DNA of 64,000 nucleotides from Plumapathes pennacea (GCA_964036295.1 OZ038465.1:20456331-20520330); one strand, 5' to 3'; shown: positions 1 through 12,058, counted from the stretch's first letter. Notes: generated from the letters alone by a model not told the origin. Numbers and translations are program-made.

Positions 1-161
1 TGTGTGAGCCAACTTTGTCTAGCTGTCTTGAGTTATTTTAAGAAATGCCTTTGATTTATAGAGGGGACCTGAGCAGGGATTATGAGGGTTCCTGGTTTGG
101 TCAACGCTATGTGGTACTGTGTATGGTCTGAGCTGGCATTCCCTGTAAATTTTTTTGACAG

Positions 162-1368
162 GGTACGGATGTCTTCTCCTCAACGAACCGTGAGAACCTT
201 GTCTCCTTTTCCAGGAAGATGCTGAGACTGTTCCCAGAAAAGACCCTAACTATAGTCGTCATTGGAGTAGAGAAGTATTTTCGGTACGTTCATGTACTGG
301 GTACAGTCAAACCTCTAGAAGCGGCCACCTTCTGGGATAGCCAAATGACCGCGTTTAATAGAGGTTGACCGTTTAATAGTAGTCTGCTAACAGGTAATTT
401 TAAATTATTAATTACACTGTGGAGGCTGGGAGCTGGTAAAAGAGGAATTTGACGTGTGCTGCCTAAAAGTGCCATTTTTACACTGATTACGTGTTCTGTT
501 TGATCAGCTGCTAAAAGAAACTTAACATGCCTGGGTTATCGTCTTGTCATTGCATTGTTATCTAACTAGGTGACCGTTTAATAGAGGTGATATAAAATAG
601 AAATTACCAATTGGGGAATCTAAACGGTGACCGCATCCGCTTAATAGAGGTGTCCGCTAAATAGAGATCAAGTTTACAGTAATTAAGTGGAGCAAATCCG
701 GGACTTTGATAAATGACCGCTTAATAGAGGGTGAGCCTATGTCGTTTTTGTAGACATTTATATTGATCGACTACGACATGTTTATATTTGTGGTGATGGA
801 AGGGGGTCGCTGTTTCTTACGCATTTGTGCTTCTCATCTTTGGCAGCAACGTGAAGGCAAAACAGCAGCGTCAGTTTAGGGAGCAGGTCCGCGGATCCAG
901 CAGTTCGGATGGCGAAAAGTCAACAAGCAAACGCAAGAAGAAGGCCCCGAAATGCACTGGGGCGAGTGTGGCTGTTTGGCGCGTGGATGTCGAGGATGCT
1001 CTGGTGGATTTACAGTTAAATGTCGGATGCAATGTGCGCATGTGCGAAACACACCAAGATCTTGCATCGTACATTACAATGATGACGAAGGCCGTAGCAG
1101 AGTCGCCACACAAGTAAGGCTGTGTCCACGGACACCTTTTTGTGGGTTTTTGCTTTTCGTCCGCACTATAATAACCAATAACTTATAAACGGGGTTTTCA
1201 AAAATGGTTCCCAAAGTGGACGCTTTCGACAATGGATGCATTTTCAAATGAGAACGAATCAGTGTGGATGGGCTACTCGGAAACGGAGGATTAGAACTGT
1301 GGCCGGACAAAAAACGAACTTACTCAATTGAGTCTCGTACGGATCTCCATTGTAAAGTACAAATGCAC

Positions 1369-1403
<35 letters not shown>

Positions 1404-4042
1404 TCTCGGATTGCGTTAACACTACTTGCCCGGGCATCGTCTGACGACAGCTGGCGGGCACAGCTATGAATGGTGACTACAGCAATTTGACACGAGAACT
1501 GTCGAAAAGCCTGGTGCCTGAGAGCAGTGCCCGGGCACGTTGTGTAAACGTGGCCTTTTTGCCCAGACGTCAATAAAGTCGCTCGTTAGGCCCTGTTAAC
1601 ATGGAAGACCCTGCCTCAAGAACCAGAAAATAGCCCCCCCCCCCCCCCCCCCCCCCCCCTTACATGCCAAGCGCTATCCCAAGGGCTATCTCGCCGAAAG
1701 TCTGAAAGGCATTGCGCGGTCGCGAGATTTGTAACCTGGCACTGTTAAACTTAGCTCCCTGGGAGGGTAACACTACCTCGAGCGTTTACATGGCCAAAAG
1801 TTGTCCCTGCTGGGAGAGTTACCCTAGCAAGAAGATAGGTGAACCCTCCTCCTAGGGTGACCCTAACTATCATGTAAACGGAACAAGGAATTTCAATAGA
1901 GATGGGTGACCCTTCTAGGAGGGTCACCCTCCTTTCATGTAAACAGGGCCATATTTTAGGTTTCGTTTAAAGTGCACATAAGCCCAAAAATGATATCTTC
2001 ACAATCGATTCTACATAAAGTAAATAGTTGACTATTAGATTATTTCTGTGTTTCAACATTGCGCCTATAAGTTATAGAGGTTTATATTTCGAATATGGTA
2101 ATGACGTGACGTCAAAGGAGTAATTCCATATTATTTCTTTCTCTTCGTGATTGGAACTGTTTTCAGATTCATACAAAATATTTGGTAAAATCATTTACAC
2201 AAAATTTAAGTATAAAATGGACGTTGATAAAATGTCATTTATCTCTACCAACAAGATTTTGTATAATGAATTGTTCCTTCTTTGACGTCACGTCATTACC
2301 ATATTCAAAATATAAACCTTGATAACTCAAAGGCGCAGCGTTAAAACGCAAACTTATTCTAATAGTCAACATATTTCCGTCATGTAGATTCGATTGTAAA
2401 GATATCATTTTGGGGCTTATGTGCACTTTAACTGGCTATTTGAGTTTATCGCTTTCCCACAGGAGAACACAGCCAGATGCTTTTAGTTTCTGCGTAGAAG
2501 GGTCAGCAAAGGGATCAGTAAAGGTGAGTTGAAGTTTACCAACCCATTTCTGAGCATGAAGTGTAAGAAATATTATGTGTAAACAGTGCTATCGACCTGA
2601 AAACACACAGGGCCCCAAGTGGCAACTCCTACTCACAAATATCTTAGACACTTACCCCATATTTTTTTTCTATTAATGTTTTAGATTTCTAAAGACGGTG
2701 AAGGTTTGATGAAAGCCTGGCAACAGCAGCTGCAGCAGTTTAGGAATGTGTCAGCTGGCGTCGCCGCCGCTATCGTGGCCGAGTATCCTTCGCTACAATC
2801 TCTCGTGCGGGTAACTACAGAAAACATGTGCGCCCTTCATGCAAGTGTAATTTTGTTTTGAGACTGTGGGACATACATAAACCCTCTGCAATGAATAAGG
2901 CCAAGTTTAAACGCCGAACTTTTATTGAGACGAGCTCGGTGCGAATTAGCTAAAAGAAATCATTTGCACTGAGTTCAGTTCTTGAAAAGTTCGGAATCTC
3001 AAAGTGGCCGAGCGTTCTGGAATGGTAGGCCAGAGTCCGAGACGAAGTTCTTATTTTTGATGCACACGGCCAGCAGTAGCAGGAAGGCTTTTGTACCAGA
3101 GAATGAAACTCCAACGTGTTTTCCCCTACGAACCTGCCTGCAGTTATTATAAATTTTCCACCACACGGCTCCACAAGCTGCATTCTTTACTTTACCCTTA
3201 ATAGTACATAAGCCCATATTTCAACAGAAATGAATTGAGAGTCAGTCTGTTCCTGACTGGATAATACAGACGAGACTTGTTAGTTCAATAAGGTTGGGAG
3301 GAACTCTGATTTTTTTTTTTTTCTTTTTGTGCTGTATTTCAGGCCTATGGGAATTGTCAGACAGATGATCAGGCTGCAAAGTTACTGCAGGATATATTGG
3401 TAAGGTGTCCCTCGGCATTTAGCATGTTTTGCCCAGCAGCTGAAAACTTTACTAAATTACTTTGACCTTAAGAGTGCACGATTGCTCTACGAAATGAAAA
3501 TCAATAGCATATTTGAGTCTATAAGGCTCGTGTAAAATCGTACAGTTTACATGAAACGACAATTCACAAGCACTAGAAAACAATATGTTCCTTTGATAAA
3601 TTTAGTTTATTTGCGCTTAGTTTCTGACACAAGTTGTATTGCACGTCACAATTTGCACAGTTTGACTTAATCTAGGGGGTGAGTTTGTTTGTTTTCTTGT
3701 TTGTTTGTTCGCCCCAAGCGCACAAAAAGCTGAAGTTACCTTATGTGATGGCTTGGTTTGACACATAGGCTGAAAATGTGATGTACTGTAAAGGAGGCTG
3801 AAAGGATGTAAATAGAGAGGAAAATGTGGAACATGCATTGAGCAGTCATTATAAGAACTATTTAGTAAATATTTACTCCTTGGACTAAATCTTCGTATTA
3901 ATCTGCCCCTCGCCCTATTTTGCATCTGTAGGTCCGTCGAGGCACAGGAGTGTTAGCATCGACAAGAAGAATCGGCCCAGAACTCTCGCGACGAGTTTAC
4001 ATGCTGTTCAATTCCCAAGACGGTGAACTATCCTTAAAGTAG
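162..4042 (+). CDS. EME1: EME1 crossover-junction endonuclease subunit, 3' part (six exons)
   Basis: Exons 162-283, 847-1113, 2463-2523, 2685-2810, 3343-3399 and 3932-4042 (stop TAG) all have GT-AG borders and compatible phases (2,2,0,0,0). The 5' exons lie left of the window. EME1 is the non-catalytic partner of MUS81; the heterodimer cuts branched DNA such as replication forks and recombination intermediates in the nucleus. The first exon reads TDVFSSTNRENLVSF and LTIVVIGVEKYF, part of the ERCC4-type nuclease fold. The second holds a lysine-rich linker followed by EDALVDLQL and MMTKAVAESP. The last exons carry the tandem helix-hairpin-helix region: AIVAEYPSLQSLV, then VRRGTGVLASTRRIGPELSR, matching the family's conserved RRG..ST.RRIGPELSRR segment. 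It ends soon after that motif, as known EME1 proteins do. Intron 2 (1114-2462) contains two short transposon-like elements. Identification is by motif recall, not alignment, but the match is strong. Confidence 0.93.
1589..1950. mobile_element. PIF/Harbinger-like MITE in EME1 intron 2
   Basis: Ends are inverted (GGCCCTGTTAACATG at the left, CATGTAAACAGGGCC at the right). Flanks are TTA and ATA, an imperfect TWA-type target duplication. A run of about 34 C lies inside near 1627-1660. The same end sequence recurs at 39484, 48174 and 52179, so this is a non-autonomous family. Class assignment rests on end sequence and target size only. Confidence 0.75.
1965..2432. repeat. Large imperfect inverted repeat in EME1 intron 2
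   Basis: The arm beginning near 1965 (GTTTAAAGTGCACATAAGCC) is repeated in reverse complement ending near 2432. The arms run about 165 bp to roughly 2135 and 2268, diverged but continuous, around a loop of about 130 bp. The core GGTAATGACGTGACGTCAAA is in both arms. It lies directly beside the preceding MITE. It is probably an old foldback or MITE copy; the exact ends are uncertain. Confidence 0.75.
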
Positions 4043-4204
4043 GCGTAATTGAACTGTAGTCGTTCTCGATTGTGTTATGATTATCATACTGAATTCATTA
4101 TAAGCCCACATTTTTTTGTTTAACCACGAAATTTCCACCACAGCTGCAGAAATCATGAAATGGGCACCAATGGCAGTACATTTGCAAGATCAGGTTGTAG
4201 ATCA

Positions 4205-5345
4205 GATTAAGATGCGATTCTGATGTAAGGCCGAGTCTCTACTTCGATTTTAAGATTGGGCCAAAAATGGCCGTTTTTCGAAAAAAATGTTCTGGCGGGC
4301 CACCTGACGATAAAACTTGGCGGGCAGAGTGGAGACCTTTTTTTGTCAAAAATAGCCGATTTTGACGAAAAATATTAAATCTATTGTATTATTTTTCTTC
4401 GGCCGTTGACGAGATATAACAATAAAAGCGCGCATTTTTATAGTTTTTTTAATTTTGCTTCTATTAATCGCAATCCGTTTTATGTATCATATTTATTATG
4501 CAATATTTATTATCATACACTGCACACCAAAACCTTCGTTATACATCCAGGAACAATCCCTGAAAGTTCCATGCGATTCTGAGATTAGGCCGAGACTGTA
4601 CTTCGATTTTGAGATTTGGCCAAGAATGGCCATTTTTCGGGGGAAAAAAATGGCAAGGCTATATAGCCCATGCTTTTTGTCAAAAATAGGCGATTTTGAC
4701 GAAAATTTTACAGCTCTTCAAACTTTCAGGAAACCTTCCTGGGGCTATAACCAGACTTTTCCTAATACATTTGTCTTATATTTCTTTGGCCGTTGACGAG
4801 ATATAGCAAGAAAACTACGCAACATTTGATTGAAAAGGTAAAGTGTTAGGCGAGGATTTGTCCTTCTTAGTCGCGACCCGTAAACATATGTTATATCGTA
4901 AATTGCATCCCTGAAGGTTTCATGCGATTCTGGGATTAGGCCGAGACTGTACTTCGATTTTGAGAATGTGCCAAGTGGCCATTTTTCTGAAAATATGGTA
5001 TAGCTATATAGGCGATTTTGACCAAAAAATTAAAACTCTTCAAACTTTCAGGAAACGTTCCTGGAATTATAAAGATACTTTTCGCAATACATTTGTCTGA
5101 TACTCCTTCGGCCGTTGACGAGATATAGCAAGAAAACTACGCAAAATGTTATGCTCTTTTGATTGAGAAGTGTGAAGAGTTAGGCGAAGGTTTGCTCCTA
5201 TCACTCACAACCCGCAACATATATAGTCATAAATTGTATATCGAAACCTTTGTTAAACATGCAGGAACATTCCCTGAAAGTTTCATGCAATTCTGAGGTT
5301 AGGCCGATATTGTACTTTGATTTTGAGTTTGGGCCAAAAATGCCA
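4205..5345. repeat. Satellite, about 3 units of roughly 355 bp
   Basis: The phrase starting ATGCGATTCTGA followed by AGGCCGAG recurs near 4212, 4571, 4921 and 5285. Each is followed by a diverged TTGGCCAAAAATGGCC segment and CGTTGACGAGATATA. Units are clearly diverged, so the array is old. No convincing open frame was found. Confidence 0.8.
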
Positions 5346-5734
5346 CCGAGCAAATGACCTCGTTCGGCTGTTTTGAGTCTGCATGTACTGGGTTTTATGA
5401 AACTGAAAACATAATTTTTCTCAACATTCATTTGCCTTGACAGCTACCGAGAACGCTTTGCTAACATGGTCTGAGTTTCGCTCAAACAGATTTGATACAC
5501 AAACCTTGTATGCCTTTACAAATCGTTCCACACAATCCTCTAAAAATTAAAGGAGATAAACATTGACTCTACCATGCTTCTTCAGTCAGGGAGAGCAGGA
5601 GATATAATCATCCAGACGTCCGACAATTGAGCTGCAGCCTCCTTCTTTGGCAGCAACTTCTGAACCAAATTTTTTTTTCTCTTGCGGTGACAAGTCGAAT
5701 CGGCTTGTGACGAGTTCGTTGGTCTTTTGCGATC

Positions 5735-5845
5735 AGTGTCAATTTTGTTATTACGAGAGCGGTCATTGTTATTGTGGTCATTATTATTACCATGGTCACC
5801 ATTGTTATTGTGGTCATTATTGTTATCACGGTCATCATTGCAAAT
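5735..5845. repeat. GTCATT/GTTATT-rich simple sequence
   Basis: Degenerate six-base repeats of the type GTCATT, TGTTATTGTG and GTCACC. The same composition reappears at 6060-6230, where the other strand would encode an Asp/Asn/His-rich tail of the recombinase-like pseudogene. The two blocks lie on either side of the palindrome and are probably derived from each other. Confidence 0.6.
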
Positions 5846-5870
5846 GGTTTGAACCCAGGAGTGTGAACAG

Positions 5871-6058
5871 TAGGTTGGTTGTGATCGTCCGGGTTAGAGT
5901 AGTCTCCAGAAAGACTGTTGTTGGTGACTGACGTTTCGACTACCTGAGCGGAAGTCATCTTCAGAGTAGTCTGACTTCCGCTCAGGTAGTCGAAACGTCA
6001 GTCACCAACAACAGTCTTTCTGGAGACTACTCTAACCCGGACGATCACAACCAACCTA
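5871..6058. repeat. 87-bp perfect-arm palindrome
   Basis: Left arm 5871-5957 and right arm 5972-6058 are reverse complements with a 14-bp spacer. The arms contain CTTCCGCTCAGGTAGTCG and GTCACCAACAACAGTC. I recall this motif as a dispersed repeat in coral genomes, which is memory and not checked. It sits at the 3' end of the recombinase-like pseudogene and may be a terminus of that element or a separate insertion. Confidence 0.85.
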
Positions 6059-6059
6059 C

Positions 6060-7615
6060 GGTCATCATTATCGTTATGGTCATTAGTCTCATTATGGTTA
6101 TTACCTTTGTCGCCACTGTCATTATCGCGATCACCATTGTCGTTATCATCCACTTCGTCATCACCACGGCCATCATCATCATCGTCGTCGTCAACACTGT
6201 CAGTGCTACAAGTCGGGTGATCACTATCACTGTCACTGGCCCTGCTCTCATGATTGTCCACGTCGTTGTGCAAGTCCAAACACTTTTGCACCTCTCGCCC
6301 TGCTCTACATATCTCCTCTCCTCGCAGTTTTTGCATGCACGCTTGGGCTCTCGTAGCTACGTCTCTCGACTTTCGCTTGATAGTGTAGTTTTGCGACATG
6401 AGAGCTGTGCTTTTGGTCTTCGCTGATCGCCTTCCGTCTCGATGATTTGCCTGTAACGAGTCGGGTGAATATGCTTGCCTATAGCTTCAAACACTTGCTT
6501 CGACAGCAGGTCGCAAAGCTTGCTGTACTGCGTACCGTTGCGCGTCACCAAACGATAATCGCACTTGGGTTTCAGCATTGGTCTCACGTGTTGCTGGTAC
6601 TGTTCGATCAACTCTAGATCGGTTGGTTCCAAGAGGAGAGAGTCGAACGAATACGTTTGTGCGGTCTTGAACATCTTCTGGTCTATGAAACCTCCATTGT
6701 TTCTAGCCTTCTCTAACATCTCGAGAGTCAAGTGCTGGTAAGTCATCGGACGAGAACCCTTCACCTTCACAAATAGGTACGTGGCCAAGAAGCGTGTCGC
6801 AAATGACAGGTCGGTCGGAGAGACGCTCTTCGGTTCAATTTTACAACGGTCCAGCACTTCAGTCGTGGCAGATGATAGGGTATCACCTTTGCCAGGTCTT
6901 CCAGTGATGCCCAGCAGCCCTTCGCTTCCAGATTCTCGATGTCAAGATCCCTAGCCCACTTGATTTTCCTCTTTTTGGCGATAGTCTTTCGCGCCCGCTT
7001 TATGTACACTTCGGTCATGGCAAAACTGCTGATGACGTTCGTTGACAGACCACTGACCTTCCGGTAATCCATAAGTTCGGACATGGCTTTGAGATACGTC
7101 AGTTGTGCGGAGTAGCCTATCTTTAGCTCGTCCTGCATGGCGTCGACGAATCTACACACGAGAGCAGGAGAACCAAGGCAAAAGTCGATAGTCTGCCGTC
7201 AATTCGTCGTCGTCATCTGCACAGCAAAATCTCAGATATCGCACAACTCTGTTTGCAGTTTGTTGTGCGTGCTTTTGGGGCTTTTCTCCACCAGTGCTAC
7301 CACAAAGCCACTTCACAAAAATAATGTTCCCCTGCGATTGTAGAACAGAAATTTGATGGTGAATAGAACGCTTGCAGGTCGCGTCATTTTCCTCAACAAT
7401 TTCGAGGGTTTCGTATCAAAGTAACTGTACCAGGAATGTCTGCTGCGTACATGTTTTCTGCAACCTCTGCGCGATAAAAATCCGTCGTGATCACAGTGTG
7501 GCACAGGGCACTGGAACACGCCATCTTCGTCTTCTTCCAAGTGGAGTCTTCGTTTGCAGTCTCTTGCGCCTTCTACATTAGCCCAGTCGATTTTTCTCTT
7601 CACTTTAGACATCAC
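6060..7615 (-). pseudogene. Zinc-finger/tyrosine-recombinase-like transposase (Crypton-type?), frameshifted
   Basis: Reading leftward from ATG at 7615, the first frame (to 7313) starts MMSKVKRKIDWANV and holds a C2H2-like finger CPVPHCDHDG..HVRSRH. A second frame near 7320-7170 reads WLCGSTGGEKPQKHAQQTAN. A third (7159-6850) reads YSAQLTYLKAMSELMDYR. A fourth (6857-6430) ends in the motif HPTRYRQIIETE. A fifth fragment (about 6420-6375) reads EDQKHSSHVAKLHY, and a further frame continues KRKSRDVATRAQACMQKLRG. The R...H...HY arrangement fits the catalytic end of a tyrosine recombinase, with the final Y as candidate nucleophile. At least four frame changes make it dead. An Asp/Asn-rich tail follows to the palindrome. 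Crypton membership is inferred; it could be another cnidarian tyrosine-recombinase family. Confidence 0.7.
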
Positions 7616-7702
7616 TCTTGCAGACCGACTTGGAACATAATGATCCTAATACTGCTTCACTCCGTTAAATATCTACTACCACATAATCATTTCATTTATA
7701 AC

Positions 7703-8240
7703 CTGACCAATAAAGAACGTCAGTGTCGAACAAGTCTGAACAAGGTGGCCGGACACGAGTGATCTTGCCTTGTTCTTGCCCGAACAAGAACCTGCACTGC
7801 CTCGCACACTATTGATTCAATCAATTATAAACTGACCAATAAAGAACGTCAGTGTCGAACAAGTCTGAACAAGTGAGCAAAGCCTTTGTGTTAAAGACTC
7901 CCAGGCGGCCGGACACGAGTGACCTTGCCTTGTTCTTGCCCGAACAAGAACCTGCACTGCCTCGCACACTATTGATTCAATCAATTATAAACTGACCAAT
8001 AAAGAACGTCAGTGTCGAACAAGTCTGAACAAGTGAGCAAAGCCTTTGTGTTAAAGACTCCCAGGCGGCCGGACACGAGTGACCTTGCCTTGTTCTTGCC
8101 CGAACAAGAGCCTGCACTGCCTCGCACACTATTGATTCAATCAATTATAAACTGACCAATAAAGAACGTCAGTGTCGAACAAGTCTGAACAAGTGAGCAA
8201 AACCTTTGTGTTAAAGAATCCCAGTTGACCAGGCATGCGT
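7703..8240. repeat. 160-bp tandem repeat, about 3.3 units
   Basis: CTGACCAATAAAGAACGTC starts at 7703, 7832, 7992 and 8152. Full units are 160 bp; the first is 129 bp because it lacks a segment of about 31 bp. Each unit contains a self-complementary CTTGTTCTTG..CGAACAAGAA stretch. The units are nearly identical, so amplification is recent. Confidence 0.9.
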
Positions 8241-8689
8241 GATCTTGTCTGGACAAGAAAGTTTCAAAACGCACTTCATACACTGTCTGAAACCGCGCAG
8301 AATAGCACTCATCAATCGGATGTTCGATGAAGTTGGCTTTCTCCGAGTTTTCGCATCTGAGGGATTTCACGAAGGACCGACCACACGTTGACTATGTGGC
8401 CATAAATAATTGGCACATAGGCAACCATATCCGCTATATCCGTCTTATCCATCTTAACCGCTATGTAGCCTAAGAGAGTGAAGCGAAGTAGTGACCAGCT
8501 CTTAATCGATAAAGCAATGAAACTCTAAGAAGCTGTAATCACTGCTCTAATTCACTTTCACTGACTATTTATACTTTAGACGCACAGCTTCAGTGAAAGT
8601 AAGTTTAAACGTTCTGAATTCTCTGCCTAATAAAGTATCTATCTGAAAGTGTAAAGCAATAGTTTTACTGTGCGAGCAACAAGAACTAC

Positions 8690-9735
8690 CCAGACTTACC
8701 GAAGACATTCCGTGATTTCGAGCAGTATATAACCTGACTCATTCGAGTTTTCAAAATCTGATGTATTTAGGCCCGGTTCTATGTCCTGATCGATTCATTC
8801 CGTGATTTCAGGCAGTATATAACCTGACGCATTCCAGTTTTCAAAATATGATAAATTTAGAACCGTTTCTATGGCCTGATCGATTCATTCGTGATTTCTA
8901 CTAGTATATAACCTGGCCTTTTCCAGTTTTGAAAATATTACGAATTTAGGACCTTTTCAAGGCTTGATTGATTCATTCCGTGATTTCAGGCAGTATAACC
9001 TGACTCACTCCAGTTTTTAAAATATGGACGAATTTAGGCCCGGTTCTATGGCCTGATAGATAACTTCCGTGATTTCGAGCAGTAAATAACCTGACTTCCA
9101 GTTTTCAAAATCTGATTAATTTAGGCTCGGTTCTATGACCTGATTGATTCATTCCGTGATTTCGAGCTGTATATAACCTGACCTATTCACAGGTTTGAAA
9201 ATATGACGAATTTAGGACCTTTTCAAGGCCTGATTGATTCATTCCGTGATTTCAGGCAGTATATATTCTGCCGCATTCCAGTTTTCAAAATATGATAAAT
9301 TTAGAACCGTTTCTATGGCCTGATCGATTCATTCGTGATTTCTAGCAGTATGTAACCTGACCTATTCACAGGTTTGAAAATATGACGAATTGAGGACCTT
9401 TTCAAGGCCTGATTGATTCATTCCGTGATTTCAGGCGGTATATAACCTGACTCATTCCAGTTTTCAAAAACAGTTGACGGTTTTATGACACCATTGATAC
9501 ATTCCGTGATTTCGAGCAGTATATAACCTGACTCATTCCAGTTGTCAAAATCTGATGAATTTAGGCCCGGTTCTATGTCCTGATCGATTCATTCCGTGAT
9601 TTCAGGCAGTATATATTCTGACGCATTCCAGTTTTCAAAATATGATAAATTTAGAACCGTTTCTATGGCCTGATCGATTCATTCGTGATTTCTAGCAGTA
9701 TATAACCTGACCTATTCACAAGTTTTCCTTCACTA
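8690..9735. repeat. Satellite of about 88 bp, roughly 12 units
   Basis: Units begin CATTCCGTGATTTC, continue GCAGTATATAACCTGAC, and end TTCTATGGCCTGATCGATT. Starts are near 8707, 8796, 8886 and 8974 and so on to 9730. Several variant unit types alternate, for example TTTCAAGGCCTGATTG units, which suggests higher-order structure. Confidence 0.9.
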
Positions 9736-10640
9736 AACATTTTAAAATTGGCACTGCGAAAGATGTGAAATAACATAACCAAGCTAAGTCGCAGATCAAC
9801 TTCATTTCGTGTTCCAGTTCCACTAACATGGCGGCCGCATACAAACTCTTAATCAAATCTCCAAAAAACGGATTGCTGCTGCTTGCCCAAAATTGGCATC
9901 TGGACTAATTCAGGCATGCTCTTGTTAGTTCTGGAGTCAAAAAGGTACAGTCTGTTATTTTGAAGGTTGCTGCGGTCGCGTGACCTGTGAAAACTGCCGC
10001 GTTGTTGCAAACGAAGAATATTCCCACGGGGCCTTCGGTAATTGTTCTCTCCTAATTATTATAAAACACTTTTTCGCGAATTTATGTTTGACCGAAATTA
10101 GAACAAAAGAGGGCAAGAAAAATAAAGGGAGCTCTTGAATCCGCCATGTGCAAAAACTGACTCGGCTTTAATATCTTTTGCATATAAACGCACGACAAAA
10201 GTTCCTCTCTCGGGACCCCGCGTGTCTTTATTCATTGTACTAATGACGCCACAAGCGCACTGACCACGGGCCTGTCTTGTTAAACTCTAAATTATCATTA
10301 CAACACTCATACACTTGCTTCTTAAAGGTTGAGCAACTCTGCATTTTGAGCTTAGGAGCAAAAGAGTCAGCCAGCAAGAAAAGCTGAGTAATGCGTGACA
10401 TATCTTTTTATGCATAAACAATTTTGGCAGTTTGACTTCAAACTCTTAATTCTAATCAGAGGCCACGATTAATCCAGCCTTCTCTTCAGTACTTATCGGT
10501 TTCTTTTATTAACTGAATGCGTTTTTTTCTATCAGGCTTTTGAGTATTCGTGCTCTGTAACAACAGCTTATTTCTCATTACTGCATTACATACAGGAGGG
10601 ATTAGCCAGGTTTCTGTGAATTAAAGAGTGCCTTTCTTTT
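9736..10640. other. No gene recognised
   Basis: AT-rich sequence without a supportable exon. Positions 10318-10400 hold a partial, diverged copy of the CTCCCA-ended MITE family (CTGCATTTTGAGCTTAGG). From about 10566 the sequence joins the CHD1-exon duplication. Confidence 0.5.
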
Positions 10641-10645
10641 TACAG

Positions 10646-10800
10646 GTTGCAAGAAGACATAACAGAATCAGCGTCTATAGAAGAGGAAACCTGGACAGAC
10701 ATCATCCCATGAAGTGCGACAGAAGGTGCAAGAAGAAGAGGAGCAGAAGAAGCAACTGGAGCTGTACCTGCCAACCAGAAACAGGAAAAGTGTGAAGAAG
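10646..10800 (+). pseudogene. CHD1/CHD2-like exon fragment, copy Y0
   Basis: This follows a TTTTTACAG acceptor and ends at AAG|GTAAAA. One frame reads EETWTDIIP and then stops at TGA. A shift of one base restores VRQKVQEEEEQKKQLELYLP and RNRKSVKK. This matches the segment after the helicase of CHD1/CHD2 remodellers (NWEEIIP followed by a Glu/Arg-rich helix and YMLPR). The codons for the MDDEED part present in the other copies are missing at its start. It is a broken copy, and the most diverged of the four. Confidence 0.75.
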
Positions 10801-11962
10801 GTAAAAAACATCTAGACAGATTTAAGGCCTGGTAAAACGAGGATTATGAGCTTTATTGGTCAGGGAAGGGCTAGATTCGGAATTTGGAATAGATGGACAA
10901 AAAGCAAGGCAAACAGAAGCAGAGGTGCAGACAAATGACAGTTAATAAGCAGAAAATGCAAACAGTAAAAAAGGAAGAGGGCAGTCATAAAGAAAGTGTT
11001 TAGACAGATATCATATAGTACAGTTAGGAAAACTTGGCCTTTGAAAGCTTGCTAAGCTGATTAAACTATCAAATCTTACTTCATACTGTAATCTTTTTTT
11101 TTTTGAGCAGGGTATTGAATGAATTTTAAAGCAGGGAAGTGTGAGGAATACAGGCTTACAGCATGTCAAAACTCCTACGCCATTACTAGCATATTTTCTC
11201 CAAAATACTGGCTGCCTAAAAAGGCATATGAACCTTAATTAATTTTGTAGAGCAACCATGGGAAAAGTGGCTGTTCAAACACAACCATACAACAAGAAAA
11301 GACAGACTTTGGATGGTTTCATGTAGACATGAAAGCAGCAAGTACTGGGCAAGTCTACAGTGAGGTTGGTGATATTTGATGTCCTAAAATAACTATGTTT
11401 CACAAGTTGTAGGGGTTGACTAGACTCATTTGTTGAGAATAATCTTGTTTTTTTTTGTTTGTTTTGTTTTTCGTTTTTTTTTTTGTTTTTTTGTTTTTTT
11501 TTTTTTGTTTTTTTTTCAAAAAAAAAAATCAGGTTTAGCTTGGGCTTGGTGATACTCTATAAACAACATTTTCTGAGGTACAGTATATTGATACGAAAAG
11601 TTGAATTTGCATAAACTTCCTGTTTCTATAAAGATTGGCTCCCAACTGGTGTGCTTCCGATCAGTTCAGCCCTGTGTGTTTTGATGAAAAAATCAAAATC
11701 CAGGATGGGGGGTCACTGGTGGCCATAGGGGCTTTCAAACGTTCAGGGGAGGAAGTCAATGCAATTTATTGTAAATGTGCAATTCAGTGCATCATTTACT
11801 GTATCACTTGTGACAAATAAGCGATCTCTCTCCCAATAGCTATACATGGACTCCAAAGGTACCATAAATTTTATACAGTATAATATCATTATCTTCATCA
11901 ATCGTGTTTGTTTGTTTGTTTATTGGTCCAGCTAAACCTGTCTTTTCGTTGTTGTTTCACAG

Positions 11963-12058
11963 GAAATGGACATTGATGAGATTCTTTGTGGCGCGGAAAC
12001 TCGAGTGTCAGATGATCAGCCCCAGACCATTGGCGAGGAAGTTCTGTCACAGTTTAAG
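11963..12058 (+). pseudogene. CHD1/CHD2-like exon X, copy 1 (open)
   Basis: A 96-bp exon between TTTCACAG and GTCAGA, in phase 0. It encodes 32 residues, including EMDIDEILCGAETR and TIGEEVLSQFK. CHD1-type proteins carry VDEIL.RAETR...TVGDELLSQFKVANF just after the helicase C-lobe, so this is the matching exon. By itself it is intact, but the downstream exon Y at 12584 is frameshifted relative to the family. I see no ATPase, chromodomain or DNA-binding exons nearby, so the whole is best called a fragment. Expression as a short transcript cannot be excluded. Confidence 0.8.

Noticed and set aside
5647..6251. His/Tyr-rich and Thr/Met/Ile-rich frames
   Set aside because: Translations of GTCATT-type simple repeats and of the palindrome.
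7703..9735. CRISPR-like regular repeats
   Set aside because: Repeats are contiguous, without unique spacers, and the genome is clearly eukaryotic.
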